NCBI GenBank assembly: GCA_025531455.1
Contig: JAMYHL010000039.1
Coordinates: 62,001-126,000 of the forward strand
Length of the DNA: 64,000 bases
Source: Apiotrichum sp. Y4204
Lineage: Eukaryota > Basidiomycota > Tremellomycetes > Trichosporonales > Trichosporonaceae
Direction: 5' to 3'
This document shows positions 1-12,900 of this stretch, piece after piece. Every line of letters starts with the position of its first letter. Position 1 is the first letter of the stretch. A program made the position numbers and the translations under genes. The notes beneath the pieces were generated by a model that ran no database searches, was not told where the DNA came from, and saw only the letters and a list, made by a program, of their open reading frames with translations.

Positions 1-33
1 TTCAATGACGTCGGTGCCCGCCACGCGCGCAAC

Positions 34-1890
34 ATGTCCGTCGACCCCCGCGATCCCCGTACCCGCACCGGCGACCGCGACCGTGAGCCGCGTAATCGCC
101 AGGCAGACCTCGATGCAGAGTATCTCCGCCGTCAGGCGAGCCGCACGTCCAACGCAACCATCACACCCAGGCGTGATACGCCCACGGCGGCGACTATCAC
201 CGGCACCACCACCGCGAGGAACGACTACACCAACACCCACAGCGATCACCAGTTCGGCACACCCACACACCACCAGGATCAGCACAGTCACCCTCCCACC
301 CAGGCTCGTTACGCGCCGCCGGCCCCGCAGATGCAGCGCAGCCAGTCTCAGAAGAACGTTAGTCGCACCCTACACACATCACACAGCAACCCGCACATCC
401 ACCAGCCATTCGTCCACCCGGCTGGCGACAGTGGCCCCCGTGGTGACCCTCGCGACCTGCGTGACCCTCGTGACTGGCAGAGGATGCACGCGAATGGCTC
501 TCATGTCCATGCCTCGAATAGCTCAAATGGCTCAACCGGGTCCACTGGTTCCACTGGTTTCACTGGTTTCTCCTCGCACAAGCCTCTCGGCCCCTCGCAG
601 CACCCTGCGACACACCCTGTGGCGCACCCACCAGCCCGCCCCGGCCTCGTTCGCTCTGCTACCGTTCCGAGCAAGCCCTCGAGCCATGTTGATTCGCGGT
701 CGACAGCACAGGAGATTATCGATCTGCGGGCTCCCGAACCAGAACAGCCGACCTGGAACGAGTCATGCACGACACAGCGGAGGCCTTCCGCGCCTGCTCG
801 TACCGGCAGCCACGGCACTTCGACCTCCGTGACGTCTGTCTCGTCGGTGTACACCGCCGCCCAAGGGCCCGCGCCGCCCATTCCCCCGTTTTCGGCCATT
901 CTCATCTCGCATATGAGCCGCGCGGCGCCGGGCCCCTCCACTATCCTCGTCACTCTGCGATTCGGCTACTCGCTCGACGCGGAGCCCAACACGCACGAGG
1001 TGACGGTCACGCTCGACACGCTGCGCCCCGCGGGCGGGCAGCTCGTGAGCTTTGTCGAACAAGCGCTCCGCCCCAACTCGCTGCAAAGCAGCTCCGAGGG
1101 CGAGTGCACGCCGCCGTTGTCGGTAGAAGGGCCAGAGATGACGGACGGCAGCAGCGCCGAGGACAGCGATTTCGAGTACGATGACACGCGCTTCCACCCA
1201 ATGCTCCATGTCCCTGCTACTTCGCGACAGGAGCGGCGGGAGGATGAAGAAGAGACGCTGATGATGACCAGGGAGGAGTACCTTGTCGCCGGGGGTCAAA
1301 CCTCACCTTCGCCATCGCTAAAGCACTCGGTCGGTCACGGAACGCCATCGCGCCAGCCAAGCAGCCCTGCACTCTCGCGCCAAGCCAGCAACGCTTCCAT
1401 CTCGCGCCAAGCCAGCACGTCGTCGCTCACCCGCCAACCTAGCAACGCCTCCATCTCGCGAAAACCGTCACGCCGAGGCCTCGGCCCCCCGCCGTCAGCG
1501 TACCCAACCTCCCTCGGCGGTTTCGGCACCCCTCTCCCGCCTCTCTCTGCGCTCCCTGCCGCGCTGGCCCAGGCCCGCGCCGAGCGCGAGGCCGCCGCCG
1601 TCACCGCCAACGGAGGCGGCGGAGGCACCCCTCCCCTCGTTATCCGCCGCCCGCGCTCAAACACGTGCCCCGGCCCCGCGGTCGCGACAATCACGGAGCT
1701 CACAGTCCTCCTGCAGCGCGACGCGGGCGCATGGCACATTATCGCGTCGCGCTTGTGTTCGGGCTCGTGGCCCGAAATGGCCGGACGCCGCCGCCGTGTC
1801 GAGGACGAGTGCCGCTGGGCAGGCATGGACGCGCTCCTCGCCGAGCTCACGCAGATGCCGACGCTCAGCCGCCGCGGCGGCTTCCTTTAG
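34..1890 (+). CDS. Unrecognised serine-rich protein, 618 aa
   Basis: A single uninterrupted frame of 618 codons ends in TAG. I do not recognise a family. The first 220 residues are low-complexity, rich in Ser, Thr, His, Pro and Arg, with runs of Gly-Ser-Thr repeats. A more ordered stretch of roughly residues 285-350 reads as alternating beta-type sequence. An acidic patch lies near residues 370-400, and a tandem array of R-x-x-S motifs (SRQAS, TRQPS, SRKPS) near 445-485 resembles basophilic kinase or 14-3-3 sites. The C-terminal 80 residues look globular. The window begins only 33 bases upstream, so an earlier exon or start is possible. The long open frame and GC-rich third positions support coding; function is unknown. 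Confidence 0.6.
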   Translation: MSVDPRDPRTRTGDRDREPRNRQADLDAEYLRRQASRTSNATITPRRDTPTAATITGTTTARNDYTNTHSDHQFGTPTHHQDQHSHPPTQARYAPPAPQMQRSQSQKNVSRTLHTSHSNPHIHQPFVHPAGDSGPRGDPRDLRDPRDWQRMHANGSHVHASNSSNGSTGSTGSTGFTGFSSHKPLGPSQHPATHPVAHPPARPGLVRSATVPSKPSSHVDSRSTAQEIIDLRAPEPEQPTWNESCTTQRRPSAPARTGSHGTSTSVTSVSSVYTAAQGPAPPIPPFSAILISHMSRAAPGPSTILVTLRFGYSLDAEPNTHEVTVTLDTLRPAGGQLVSFVEQALRPNSLQSSSEGECTPPLSVEGPEMTDGSSAEDSDFEYDDTRFHPMLHVPATSRQERREDEEETLMMTREEYLVAGGQTSPSPSLKHSVGHGTPSRQPSSPALSRQASNASISRQASTSSLTRQPSNASISRKPSRRGLGPPPSAYPTSLGGFGTPLPPLSALPAALAQARAEREAAAVTANGGGGGTPPLVIRRPRSNTCPGPAVATITELTVLLQRDAGAWHIIASRLCSGSWPEMAGRRRRVEDECRWAGMDALLAELTQMPTLSRRGGFL

Positions 1891-3155
1891 GATCAGACGT
1901 ACTGTACTGATCCCCATCGAAATTTCTATACCCTGTATCATGTGGTTGTGGACGGTTGTAGGCCGGCAGAGAAAAAATGTCTATATTACGAGCACGCGGG
2001 AGTCGAGAGCATGCAGAGAATGCAGAAGCTGGAGTTACGCAATTGCCACTACTACATGTGCGCGCGGCGCGCCCGCCGAGGTCAGTATCTAATCGGGATA
2101 AGTACATAGATAAGTAGAGGCACGAGAACGCGTGGTATTGCATCACGCCTCGTGGTGGTGACATATTGTGATGTCGATCCTCAAAGCACCCCACAAAGAT
2201 GAGCTTGCTGCGCGCAAGCATAACAGGAATCGACAAAACGTAACCCACTTCTAAATAGAATACACCCCCGGGCTCCACTTCCCTAGCTCCCCAAAGCTAA
2301 TGCTTCCCCGAGGTGGAGCCGTGATGTGGAGCCCGCTGGCCGTTGGAGCACGGTATCACCGTGTGGAGCAGCGGAGATTAGGGGTCCATCCGCTGATAAC
2401 TGACTTGTTGGGGACTTGGGGGTGGCGATTGCTGTGATTGTGTGGCAGTGTGGCGATCGAGAAATTGTCTGGGCAGTGTTCTGGGATATGGGATCTGGCT
2501 GCTCTTGGCGCGGTGTGATCGAGTATCGCTGGGGGGAGGGTGGCGAGTTTGTGCTCCATGTCATGGCGAGCGGGGGTGCATCACCTCGCGCGGCGATGCC
2601 ACCCATGCTCAGTGCCTGGGACACGGTCTCCACAACACTGGCTCACAGCAAGAACCCTGCTCCACAGTTGTGCTTTGAATTGCATTGTGCATTCTGCTCG
2701 TCTACATACTAGATACACGTGCCTAGTCTACAATCTACCTATATGGGGGAACATGTGTGTGGTGGTGTCAACTGGTCCTCGGCGCGAGGTGAAACGAAGC
2801 CGTGCAGGACACGGGAGGAGCCGGAAACGAAGATGAAGAGAAAAAAAGTGGCGCCGGGGACAATTAAAACGACGTCCTACGGTTGAGGTGAGGAGTGGTT
2901 GTTGTGGGTCGTATGCATGCAGGTGGTGGTGATGTGGATGTTGGGGGACAACTGGGGGTGGCTGGCGATATCCTGCAGACGCGGGATGAGCTGCCCGTGC
3001 TGGGTTGTGGGGAGCGCTCGAGGCGCGTGGTGAGTCGTGGGATGGTGGCACCGGCGTATTGGGGACGCGCAGGGACTGCCGCGAGGTTGCCGATGAAATA
3101 AATACACCGGGCGCCGATAGATGCAGGATGCGTAAGGAAACAATGCACGCTGCAG
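1891..3155. other. Intergenic, convergent 3' flanks
   Basis: This holds the 3' flanks of the unrecognised genes on either side. Short open frames occur on both strands but none shows a family match, a convincing start or linkable exons. AT-richer patches near 1900-2280 fit 3' UTR. I see nothing else. Confidence 0.5.
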
Positions 3156-3704
3156 TTACTTCTTGCGCGCAAGCTCGCTCGAGTTGAGGCCGAGCTCAAA
3201 GGTCGAGCGGAAGGGCTTGGTGGGCACGATGAGCTTGGTCGTCTTCTTGGGCTTGGCTGCGGGTGCGGCCATCATGGAGCGGTTGAGGAGGGTGCGCGCG
3301 AGCGGGGTGGCCTTGGGGAGGCCGGCGGGGCGGGACGCGGCGCCGCCTGCGAGTGGGCTCATACCCAGACGGGCGTGAGCGGCGGGGCGGGGCAACGAGC
3401 CGGCAGAGGAAGAGGAGGCAGCGAGCGGAGACAGCGGCGACGAGCGGGGAGGAGACACTGTCCGGGGGCGGACCTGGACGGAGGGCATCTCTGGGGCGCG
3501 GCGGATGGGTGCGGAGCTCTGGATCGGGCCGTCAAAGGCATGGGCGTCGGCCTTGTCCTCTGCGTCCTCGTTCGAGTCTGCGGAGGTGATCTCGTCCTCG
3601 TCAGAGTCCGAGTTGGGCGACCAGGCCTCGCGGTCGAAGCGCGAGCGCGGGGGGTTGGGGCAGAGATGAAGCTGCGCGGGGCGGGCAAAGGTGGTAGCGG
3701 GCAT
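3156..3704 (-). CDS. Unrecognised small protein, acidic N-half and basic C-end, 182 aa
   Basis: One exon of 183 codons starts at ATG 3704 and ends in TAA. The protein opens with a Pro/Arg-rich segment, then an acidic stretch at residues 29-55 (many D and E around S-D-S-D-E-D-E), a Ser/Pro-rich linker at 60-105, an Ala/Gly/Pro stretch, and a Lys-rich C-terminus ending in RKK. No catalytic or membrane motif is visible. The charge layout could suit a nuclear regulatory or nucleic acid binding protein, but that is a guess. Upstream (3705-4300) the coding strand is pyrimidine-rich, as is common in basidiomycete promoters and leaders, which supports this start. Confidence 0.5.
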   Translation of the reverse strand: MPATTFARPAQLHLCPNPPRSRFDREAWSPNSDSDEDEITSADSNEDAEDKADAHAFDGPIQSSAPIRRAPEMPSVQVRPRTVSPPRSSPLSPLAASSSSAGSLPRPAAHARLGMSPLAGGAASRPAGLPKATPLARTLLNRSMMAAPAAKPKKTTKLIVPTKPFRSTFELGLNSSELARKK

Positions 3705-6700
3705 GGTGGAGAGCTAGCGGGATGCCAGTGGTGTAGAGGTAGGTGACGAGCGACGACGACGAGAGAGAGTAGTGGTCGGGCTGTGGACTGGGGGGTGGAT
3801 GTCGAGTGGAGGCAGCGAGGATATTATTATATTAATATTATAGAAAGTTGGAGAGTGGTCTGTGGAGAAGGGCTTGATGACACCGCGTTCGTAGTGGGGA
3901 GGAGGGAGGAGGGTCCTTTGGGGAGCAGCGACAGTCGTGGGGGGGCGCGTAGAGAGCGCCAGGAAACCAGGGATAACAAGGGAAGGAAACCAGGGGGAGA
4001 GAGCGAGCGTCGTGGTGGTGGTGGGAATGTGGCAAATGCAGGGCAGCCGAGATTCGAGACAACCGCGGCGCAGAGCACAAGAGCGAGAGTGAGGGATCGA
4101 AAGGACGTCGCTCTGGGAGCCACTGGGCCGCAACAAACAGGGCTACACAACCCTCGCCAACTGTGTTGTATTACTGGGTTTAGGCGTAAAAGTCGGTATT
4201 CGCTTTGAGATTATAGAGATCTTTGAGGGCGCAACTCCAGAGGAGGCGAGGCTGGCGAAAGAGACGTGGCAGGGGATGCGGCAGCGGTAGCAGCAGCAGG
4301 AGAGAAAAAAGTCCCAGCGGCGCACAGAGGTGGAGAGAAGTTGTCCCCACTTTCCTGTTGGGGAGACTGGCGAGAGGACGACGAGGGCTGTTGGGATATA
4401 GCGTTTGTTGGTTGGCTGGTTGCCAAAGTGTTGGGGATCAAGGGACCAGCACAAAGATGAGAGGCCCCGCAGGCCCGGACAGGACGTAGTAGGAGAATTA
4501 GGCTTTCTTGCGTGGGCAGTGCAGGAAAAATTATAACAGCGTTTAGAATGAAAGAAAAAAAAAAAAGGTTGTGAAACGAAAGGACTGGAGTGCGTACGTG
4601 ATTATAGGTGGCGAGTATGAGATGAGAGAGAGTGGATTGGAGATGAGAGAGATGTGGACGCTGTTATTGATGATAACGACGGCCGTTGTAGTGATGACCC
4701 GTGCAGAACTGCATAAGTCATCCCCCCGAGCATGCATCATCATTGCAGGATCAGCGCAGGCGATCCCCCTTGGCACAGGTGCGCAGGTGATCAATGATCG
4801 TCCCAACACGCTCAACAGTGACCGCGGCCAGCGTAGTCCTTTTTGGGAGACCCTTGGGTCCTTTGCCTCTCCCGCCGGCCCGCCATCCTGACCATATATT
4901 TTTTTTCGTTGGGGATTGCGGGGTCCCACACGCCTGGCCAGGGCGCGCGGCTTCTGTTTCTCCTGTTTCCCCTCGTACCCTCGTCCACCTGCCCCTCGCG
5001 TGCGCGTGCCTGCCTCGCCGCAGGCCAGCCTCGGAGACATTCGAAATGGGCTTGCATCCAAAGTCGCAGTCGCAGTGCTGACTGTCCAGCGAGCAGCGAG
5101 CACCGAGCACCGAGCAGTGAGCGGAGAGCGAAGACCGGAGAGAGTCTGGCGCCTAGATCTGCATAATGAGCAGCCTGTTTTAGCCCCTCTCCGTTCGCGC
5201 TTTCGCCTAAAAATCAATCTCCACCTTTTTCAGTCCTTTTTTTTCCACCTTTGTTTTTTTCTGGATTACACCGACGACGATCACTGCTCGGCAGGCACGG
5301 CGTTCCAGCGGATCCAGGGTGAGGGGGGAGGTACCCGAAGCAGCAGAGGTACAGATCTTCTGCATACTCTCTGCTGTGATTCTGTGATCCTCTCCCCCGA
5401 TCCCCTCTTCTGTACCACTCTGTACTGCTGTGTGGCCTGGATGCAGATGTTGTTGTGTTTATGGTTATATCCACTCCCACAGTCCGCTCAACCCCTGTTA
5501 CCAACCGCACTCCCTCCCTCCGACGCGTCACGACAGGAACAAATGTTGCTGGATTCCAGTCCATCCCGCAGCAGAGCTCGTGGCAGGTCCCAGTCTATTC
5601 CCACTCTGTCTCCCACCGTCTCACCGTCGCAACGTTTCCCAGGCGTCCGATCGAGATCGAGATCGAGACGATGATGCACTCTTTCTTTCTCTATGATGTA
5701 TGAAGCATCCAGCCCCGTCCGGTCCTTCCCGAGGGGACATGGGAACATACTTGCCAGATCGTGGGAATGCCCCGATCGTCGGGTAATGACGGAGAAATGG
5801 ACAATGGACAATGGATGTCGGGATATTGCATGAGATACAAGAGTTGTGAACACGACTCACTCGCGACTCAGGACTCCTCAGGACTCGCGGCGAGAACCTC
5901 TGATTCCCATTCTCTCACGCAAGACCTCCAATTGAGAATTGAGAATCGAGAATCTGAGAACCTGCGCAACACAACGTGCTGTTCTACTCGGTCATTACAG
6001 TCACTGATCAGAACATTGCGCCAGAGCAAGTACCTCTGTCTCGGCCCAGGCTGCAAGGCTTCGGCAGCGACTGCCAGCGGAATGGACAACCCTCAGGCAC
6101 CGCTAGTCCGCCAGTCGTGGGTGGTCCATGGGGGAGGAGCCACGACGCATAACCCACGAACCATGGGAGTAACCTACTTTGGTCGTGATCGAGGTGTGTT
6201 CCGAGTACTGAGAATACTACTGTACTCCTCCGACACAGTGTCTATGTCCGTTACTGCTATGCTTCGGACCGGGCTAAAGGGGACCTGGCGCGTAACTCCG
6301 TAACCCGACCGCAGGCGCGTCACATTCCACCCCAGAGCGCGGGGCGCGGAGCGCGTAGGAATACCAAAACATAATCAAGCCAAAACATCCCAGACGAAAC
6401 CAAATCACCATCCATCACGAGGTGGTATATCCCGACATGCACGCGTAGGCATTACATACTAACAGACCTGAAAGCCCACAGTTGCGAGTTGTGGGGACAT
6501 TGTTGGTGGGGCAAGCGCCACTGGGGAAGCCCACCAGGGGAGCCCACCACCACCTCGCACCGCGCACCGCATGTGGCACTTGGGCCGTTGCAGAGTGGTG
6601 CCCCGTGGCCCCGTGGGCCCTCGACAAACTCCAACTGGCCCTCAAAGCTCCACTGCCACTGATACTTGAAGTTTGGGGTTCGGAATATTCCTACCACTGA

Positions 6701-8201
6701 TCATGAATGCGATTCGTGCGTTGTCCTTTTGATTGGGCCTGTCGTGGTTCTCGTTCGCTCCTCTCTCTCTCTCGATCTCGACCTCGGATCGAGTTTCGCC
6801 TTTCTTCCTCCTAGACTTGTGGTATACCAAATTGCTGGAGGAAGTCACGCGCCTGACGATCCATGGACCGCGAGGGCAGGTAGGTCAAAGTAGTGGGGAC
6901 GTAGGGATGTAGGGACGGGGACGTCGTTGGGGTAAACCACGTCGTGTATTGATGTAGAGTGACGACAATGTGGTGGGGACGTGCTCGCGTGCTCGGGGCA
7001 CATCATTGCCCTCGTGCTCTGTTGTATGACCAAACTGTGTCGCCTTTGTTCGGTGGGAGCGCATTGGTGGCATGCTGCACTCAGCGTTGGATTGCCGACT
7101 TGGTTGGAGTGGGGACAACTCTCACTGAGAGGTGTTTTGCTCTAGTCGCCTCAGTTGCTCCTGCTCTCGGGTCGCACGCCGAGCTTGACGTTGGCAATGA
7201 AGCCAACGGTAAGAGTAGCTGTACTCGGTTGTGCTGCGTGTCTTTCGGGCAGGCTTTCGTCAATCAATCCTGGGGTATGCCAACGAGGTTTTGCGTACGC
7301 TCAGTGTGCGCCAGTCTTGCACATACCACAACATTGCAGCTGTGATCCCGGTTGTCTGTCCGTTGTCTGTCCGTTGTCTGTCGCCTTTCGAACAGAGGGA
7401 TATGCTATCGAAAATGATACCAGAGATAACGCGTCGTCGGGACGGACAAGCAGACGCGTAATTCGCGATAAGGTTCCGATGAGGTCATACAATCCGGGGC
7501 GGACGCGTTTCCACGAACGCAAACACCAACACGACCACAAGTCTGGTGCTTGTGGGTTCGTGGTCGTCCCACATTACATATCAAAACGCAGGACGCAGTG
7601 CAAAGGCGCGCTGGGATGCGTTGTAAACGGAGCGAGTGCTTGGCAAACCGGAATGGAATGTCTAGGGTCCTATAGCCTTGGCATCGGCATTCTCGCGAGT
7701 CTGAGTAGAGTAGCACTCCGAGTGTGCCCACGACTACCACGGGGGATCTGTTCGTCGTCAGGCTTGGTCACTACCCCGCCCCGACGCCGAAATGCCGGAT
7801 TATCGATCACAGCGGTTTGGTGATGTATGAGCCATGAGCTATGAGTAAACAGCTGACATGCGTGAGTGCCACGAATGTGGCACCAGGCGATCTCTTCGCT
7901 TTCCCCAGCGAGTGCGGCATTGCGCTCGGCGGCGGGGTTAGTGTGCCAATGAGATTAGTAGTGGCGGTCCGCTAAGCGCAACAGTATGAATGTAAGTTAC
8001 TGAAGAGACTGGGCAGCACGTGATTTCACGCATTGTCAGATGTCAACCGACACTCACACTAAACCCCTGCGTTTGCTCGAAAGTGGCGTGTGGCATGTCG
8101 ACCTACTGGTGTTGAAACCGGGGACGGGGGGCGGGGAGTGGGGGAGGAGCTACACGCTACTCAAGCGCTAGTACCAAGTCCACGCATCGAATTCAACGCG
8201 C
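3705..8201. other. 4.5 kb stretch without a supportable gene
   Basis: The first 600 bases look like the leader and promoter of the minus-strand gene ending at 3156. The rest has only short overlapping frames in all phases, with A-runs near 4553-4566 and small direct repeats (5090-5130, 5648-5672, 7351-7382). I could not chain exons into a protein. Fast-evolving or non-coding genes could be hidden here. Confidence 0.45.
7351..7382. repeat. Three tandem copies of an 11-bp unit
   Basis: The unit GTTGTCTGTCC begins at 7351, 7362 and 7373; the third copy diverges at its last base. It lies in a gene-free stretch and has no evident function. Confidence 0.8.
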
Positions 8202-8595
8202 TCACGGTATCACTGGCCCCATCCGGCCAGCCGCGACCGCTCGCGGCGCACGAGCGCCGCGCGCTCCTCCCACCGCTGGCGGAGTATCTGGCGTCAGCGG
8301 GGCACCACCCAAACTCACATCTATGAGCTCCGAGGGCGGGGAGCGGCCGTCGCGCGTGTACTCCGCCACGGCGCGGGCCGCGGCGTTAAAGCGGTGTGTC
8401 GCCTGCCTCAGTGCTGCCATTCTCTTATTCTCATGGGCATACCTCTTGGATATCGTGCGGGTCCGAGATGGACGGAGAGGCGGGATGTTGCGCGCCGTTT
8501 CCTGTATCGCCCGGTAACTCGGGTCTCTTGGGCGTTTGGCTTGCGGATTGACTGGGATGTTGCTGAGGGGTTTTGTTCTCGTTGGGGGAGACCAT
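8202..8595 (-). CDS. Doubtful small two-exon gene, 117 aa
   Basis: Tentative model: exon 1 8595-8443 (ATG at 8595) and exon 2 8402-8202 ending in TGA, joined across a 40-nt GTATGC...CAG intron. Exon 1 is Ser/Pro/Gln-rich. Exon 2 begins as a likely amphipathic helix (ATHRFNAAARAVAEYTR) and continues as Ala/Arg-rich sequence. The intron is shorter than most here. Alternatively exon 2 belongs to a longer frame running upstream without that intron. I recognise no family. It is listed because the helix-like stretch and its composition look more coding than the neighbourhood. Confidence 0.28.
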
Positions 8596-9944
8596 GGTGC
8601 GGAGGGTTCGAGATGATGGCAGCAAGCGGCAAAAGGATCAATAAATGGCTCAGAAGCGCAGCAAGATGCCAGTACAATCTCCACTGTCACCCTCCGATCT
8701 CGTCACCAAACACCCCGGTACAGACGCGGTATGGGACTCGTGATGATCAAGCGACGATCCGCGATCCGCGATCCGCGATCAAGTACTATCAACACGCGTT
8801 CATAAAAGTTAAGCGAAGATGGGAAAATGCCAGAATGCGGGGCCGCACCTCCTCATGGGCGGTCAGTAATCATTCATCAGTGTCAGTCTGAGGGACTACT
8901 ACGTGCCCGGCGCTCGGCATGCTCGGCATCGAGGCATCGCGGGCGTACACCACGTGCACCACAACGTTTCTGGAATCCGTCAATCCCGCGCGCCCTCATC
9001 TTCCTTAATCCCCCGGCTCCCTATCCACCAGGCAGTGCTCATGGAGGCTCTGGTCTGCGGTCCGCAGTGCGCCCAGCTTGGACCCCAAAAGCGCGCATTC
9101 GTTACGGTGTATACGTTTCTTGATAGACCATGGGCCCGGTGGAGTTGTAAGCGAGCAATGAATGACGCGATGTATGTATTTGCTGCGACGTCCGAGTGGA
9201 GCGCCAAGTCCGAGAAGAATCTCAACATAAGAGTCGGGAAAGATGAGGAAAAAACAGAAAATAAAAAGAAATCAAAGAATACAGGAAAATCAGATGAATC
9301 AGAGAGAAGTTAGTACTGTGAACAACAACAGAAGGAGGGTAAGGGGTATGTGCAGTATGCACTGCCAGTCCGGGTCCAGTGCAAGCATGCACCCGCTACG
9401 GACGAGCAGCCGCACTCCACTGTGGTCTAGTGCCGCTGTGTGGCGTTAATCTGCTGGGAGGCAACATCCGTCAGTGGCGACAACGAGGGATCCCGGGATC
9501 AGTCATCATTAATGGCGTTAACGGAGGGTCTTGGTGCGCAGAGCTCACCACCGGGCGCGTGGTCGCCCAGACCAGCTACTGAACAGCAGTAGGCGTCCAA
9601 TGCGGGGTTGTCTAGGGCGCGGTGTACGGAATCAATGTTTGTCGTGGACTAATAAATCCAGATAATAAGTCAAGAGGGTGTTGAGCTGGTCAAGGAAAGG
9701 GCGCTTATGAACTGTTTGCTCAGAATCGGGGCGTTGCAATGTTAGACTGATGAGGAGAATCGTCGTTTAGAGATATAGAGGTATCAACGCGCCACCTGCG
9801 CCATCTGCCCTAACCAGCAGCGATGAAAGCGGACTCGGCGTTCATACGCCCACCGCAACCGCTGCACTACTACGCCCAGACGCTCCGCTAACCAAACAGA
9901 TGCTGCATACCTTTTACCTTCTCTATCGTACAAGAACACACCCC
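8596..9944. other. Intergenic region
   Basis: No supportable gene. A short tandem array of the heptamer GATCCGC occurs at about 8757-8780. The stretch next to 9944 is the 3' flank of pyruvate carboxylase. Confidence 0.5.
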
Positions 9945-12900
9945 TTACGCGTGAGTAATCTCGACAACAAGGTCGCCCTGGCTGATCGAGTCGTTCTCGG
10001 CGACCAAAACCCGTGCGACCTTTCCGGAAACAGGCGCGGATACTGCGGACTCCATCTTCATGGCGCTGAGGATAACCAAGGGCTGATGGCGTTAGCATTG
10101 GTACACAAAAGGAGAAGCGTCTCCGGATACTCACGTCTCCAACCTTGACCTCCTGGCCCTCCTTGACGCGAATGTCGACGACGACACCAGACATGGGCGA
10201 GCCGACGGATCCAGGCTCCGAGGTGGCCTTCTCGCGGGAGACGCTCTCGATGGCGGCCGAGTTGTCGGTGATGACGACGGCCCGGGTCTCGCCGTTGAGC
10301 TCGAAGAAGCACTCGCGAGTGCCCTTGTTCCTGTCGAGAGGACCAATGGCGAGGAGCTTGATGGTAAGAGTTTTGCCGCGCTCGATCTCGACGGTCATCT
10401 CTTCATTGATCTGGGGCTTGCCGAGGAACCAACGAGTGGGAAGGACGGAGAGGTCACCATACTTCTCAACAAACGCCTGGAACTCGTCGAACACCTTGGG
10501 GTACATGCAGTACGACTGCACATCATAGTCGGTGATGTGGTTGCCGTACTTTGAGCGGAGCTCGGACTTGATCTTCTTGAAGTCAAGGGGCTTCATGGAG
10601 AGACCAGGACGAGCGTCGATACGGTTGTGGTTGCGGATGATATGGGTGCGGAGAGGCTCCGGGAAACCGCCGTAGGGCTGACCAAGGTAGCCCTGGAAGA
10701 ACTCGACGACCGAGGTGGGGAAGTCGAGCGAGCCGGCACGCTCAATGACGTCCTCTTTGCTGAGGTTGTTCGAAACCATGAACTGGGCAAAGTCACCGAC
10801 GACCTTGGACGACGGGGTGACCTTGATGATGTCACCACAGAGCTGGTTAGCCTCAATGTACTTCTTCTTGATGTCGAGCCACTGGGTACCGAGACCCAGC
10901 TGCGAAGCCTGGAACTGGAGGTTGGTGTACTGACCACCGGGCATCTCGTGGTCGAAGACACCCGAGTCGGAGGCACGGACGTTGGCCTCGAAGGGAGCGT
11001 AGAGGACACGGATCTGGCTCCAGTACATGTTGAGGGCCATGATGTTGGCGTGCGAGATGCCGGGGCCGAGGCCGGACTGCTCGAGAGCAGCGACAACGGC
11101 ACCCATGGCGGGCTGCGATGTGAGACCGGAAAGGTCGTCAATGGCGACGTCGACAACGTCGGCACCGGCCTTGGCGGCAGCGAGCATCGACGCAACGGCG
11201 ATACCGGCGGTGTCGTGCGAGTGGACGTGGATGGGGAGGTCAGGGTGGGCCTTGCGGATAGCACCAATGAGCATGGTGGCGGCCTCGGGCTTGAGCAGAC
11301 CAGCCATGTCCTTGATACCGAGGACGTGGATACCCTCAGCGACAAGCTGGTTGGTGAGGTCGAGGTAGTAGTCGAGAGTGTACTTGGTCTTCTTGGGGTT
11401 GGCAACGTCACCCGAGTAGCAGATAGTACCCTCAACGACACCACCAGCCTTCTTGGCAGCGTCGATACCGAGCTTGAGGTTCTCAACGTAGTTGAGCGAG
11501 TCGAAGACACGGAAAATGTCAAGACCGGCCTCAACGGCTTTCTTCGAGAACTCGTAGATGGCGTTGTCGGGGTACGAAGTGTAACCGACGGCGTTGGCGC
11601 CACGGACAAGAGCCTGCAGGGGGATGTTGGGCACAAGGCGACGAAGGGTGCGGAGACGGTCCCAAGGGTCCTCGTAGAGGAAGCGCATGGCAACGTCAAA
11701 GGTGGCACCACCCCAGCACTCGAGTGCGTAGGCGTTGGAGAGAGCGTGCGAGGTCTCCTTGGCAATGTTGGCCATGTCGACGGTACGCATACGAGTAGCG
11801 AGGAGCGACTGGTGGGCGTCACGCCAGGTGGTGTCCATGATCAGCGTCCCGGGGTAGGCGCGGATAGCCTTGGCAAAGGCCTCGGGACCCTCATTGACAA
11901 TGATGTTGCGCCAACCAGTAAGCTGAGGCTGCGAGCAGTCGACGGGTTTGCCCTCCTTGTCGGTGATGGTGGGGATGAGGGCCTCAGTCTTGAGACCGGG
12001 CTCACCGGACTGGCCCTTGATGGACGAGCCGTTAACGGCAAGGTCACCGAGGTAGGCAAGGAGCTTCTGGGCACGGTTCTGCGACTGGACGAGCTTGAAG
12101 AGCTCAGGGGTGTCGTCGATGAAGGTGGTCCAGGTCTTGCCCGACTCGAAGACAGGGTGGGTGAGGAGACGGATGAGGAAGGGAATGTTGGTCTTGACAC
12201 CACGGATACGGAACTCGATAAGAGCACGGAGCATCTTGCGACGCGCAACCTCGTAGGTAGCGCCCGAGACGGAGCACTTGACAAGGAGCGAGTCGTAGTG
12301 GGGAGTGATCTGGGCACCAGCGTAACCAGAGGCGGCGTCGAGACGAACACCGTTTCCACCAGCGGAACGGTAGACCTCAATCTTACCAGTGTCGGGCTGG
12401 AAGCTGGCGGCGGGGTCCTCGGTGGTGATACGCGACTGGATAGCAAAGCCACGGCGGTGGATCGACTCCTGGGTAAGGCCGAGCTGCTCGAGGGTGATGC
12501 CAGCGGCGATCTGGATCTGGGCGGCGATAATGTCGATACCAGTGATCTCCTCAGTGATGGTGTGCTCGACCTGGATACGGGGGTTGATCTCAATGAAGTA
12601 GTGACGGCCAAGCTGGTCGACGAGGAACTCGGCGGTACCGGCGTTGCGGTAGTTGACAGCGTGGGCGAGGGTGAGAGCATCGTTCAGGATAGCCTGGCGG
12701 ACATTCTCGTCGAGGTGGGGAGCAGGAGCAACCTCAACGACCTTCTGGTGACGACGCTGAACGGAGCAGTCACGCTCAAAGAGGTGGACACAGTTGCCCT
12801 GGCCGTCGGCGAGGAGCTGAACCTCGATGTGGCGGGGCTTGTCGAGGAAGCGCTCAATGAAGACGGTACCGTCACCGAACGCCGACTTGGCCTCGGAAAC

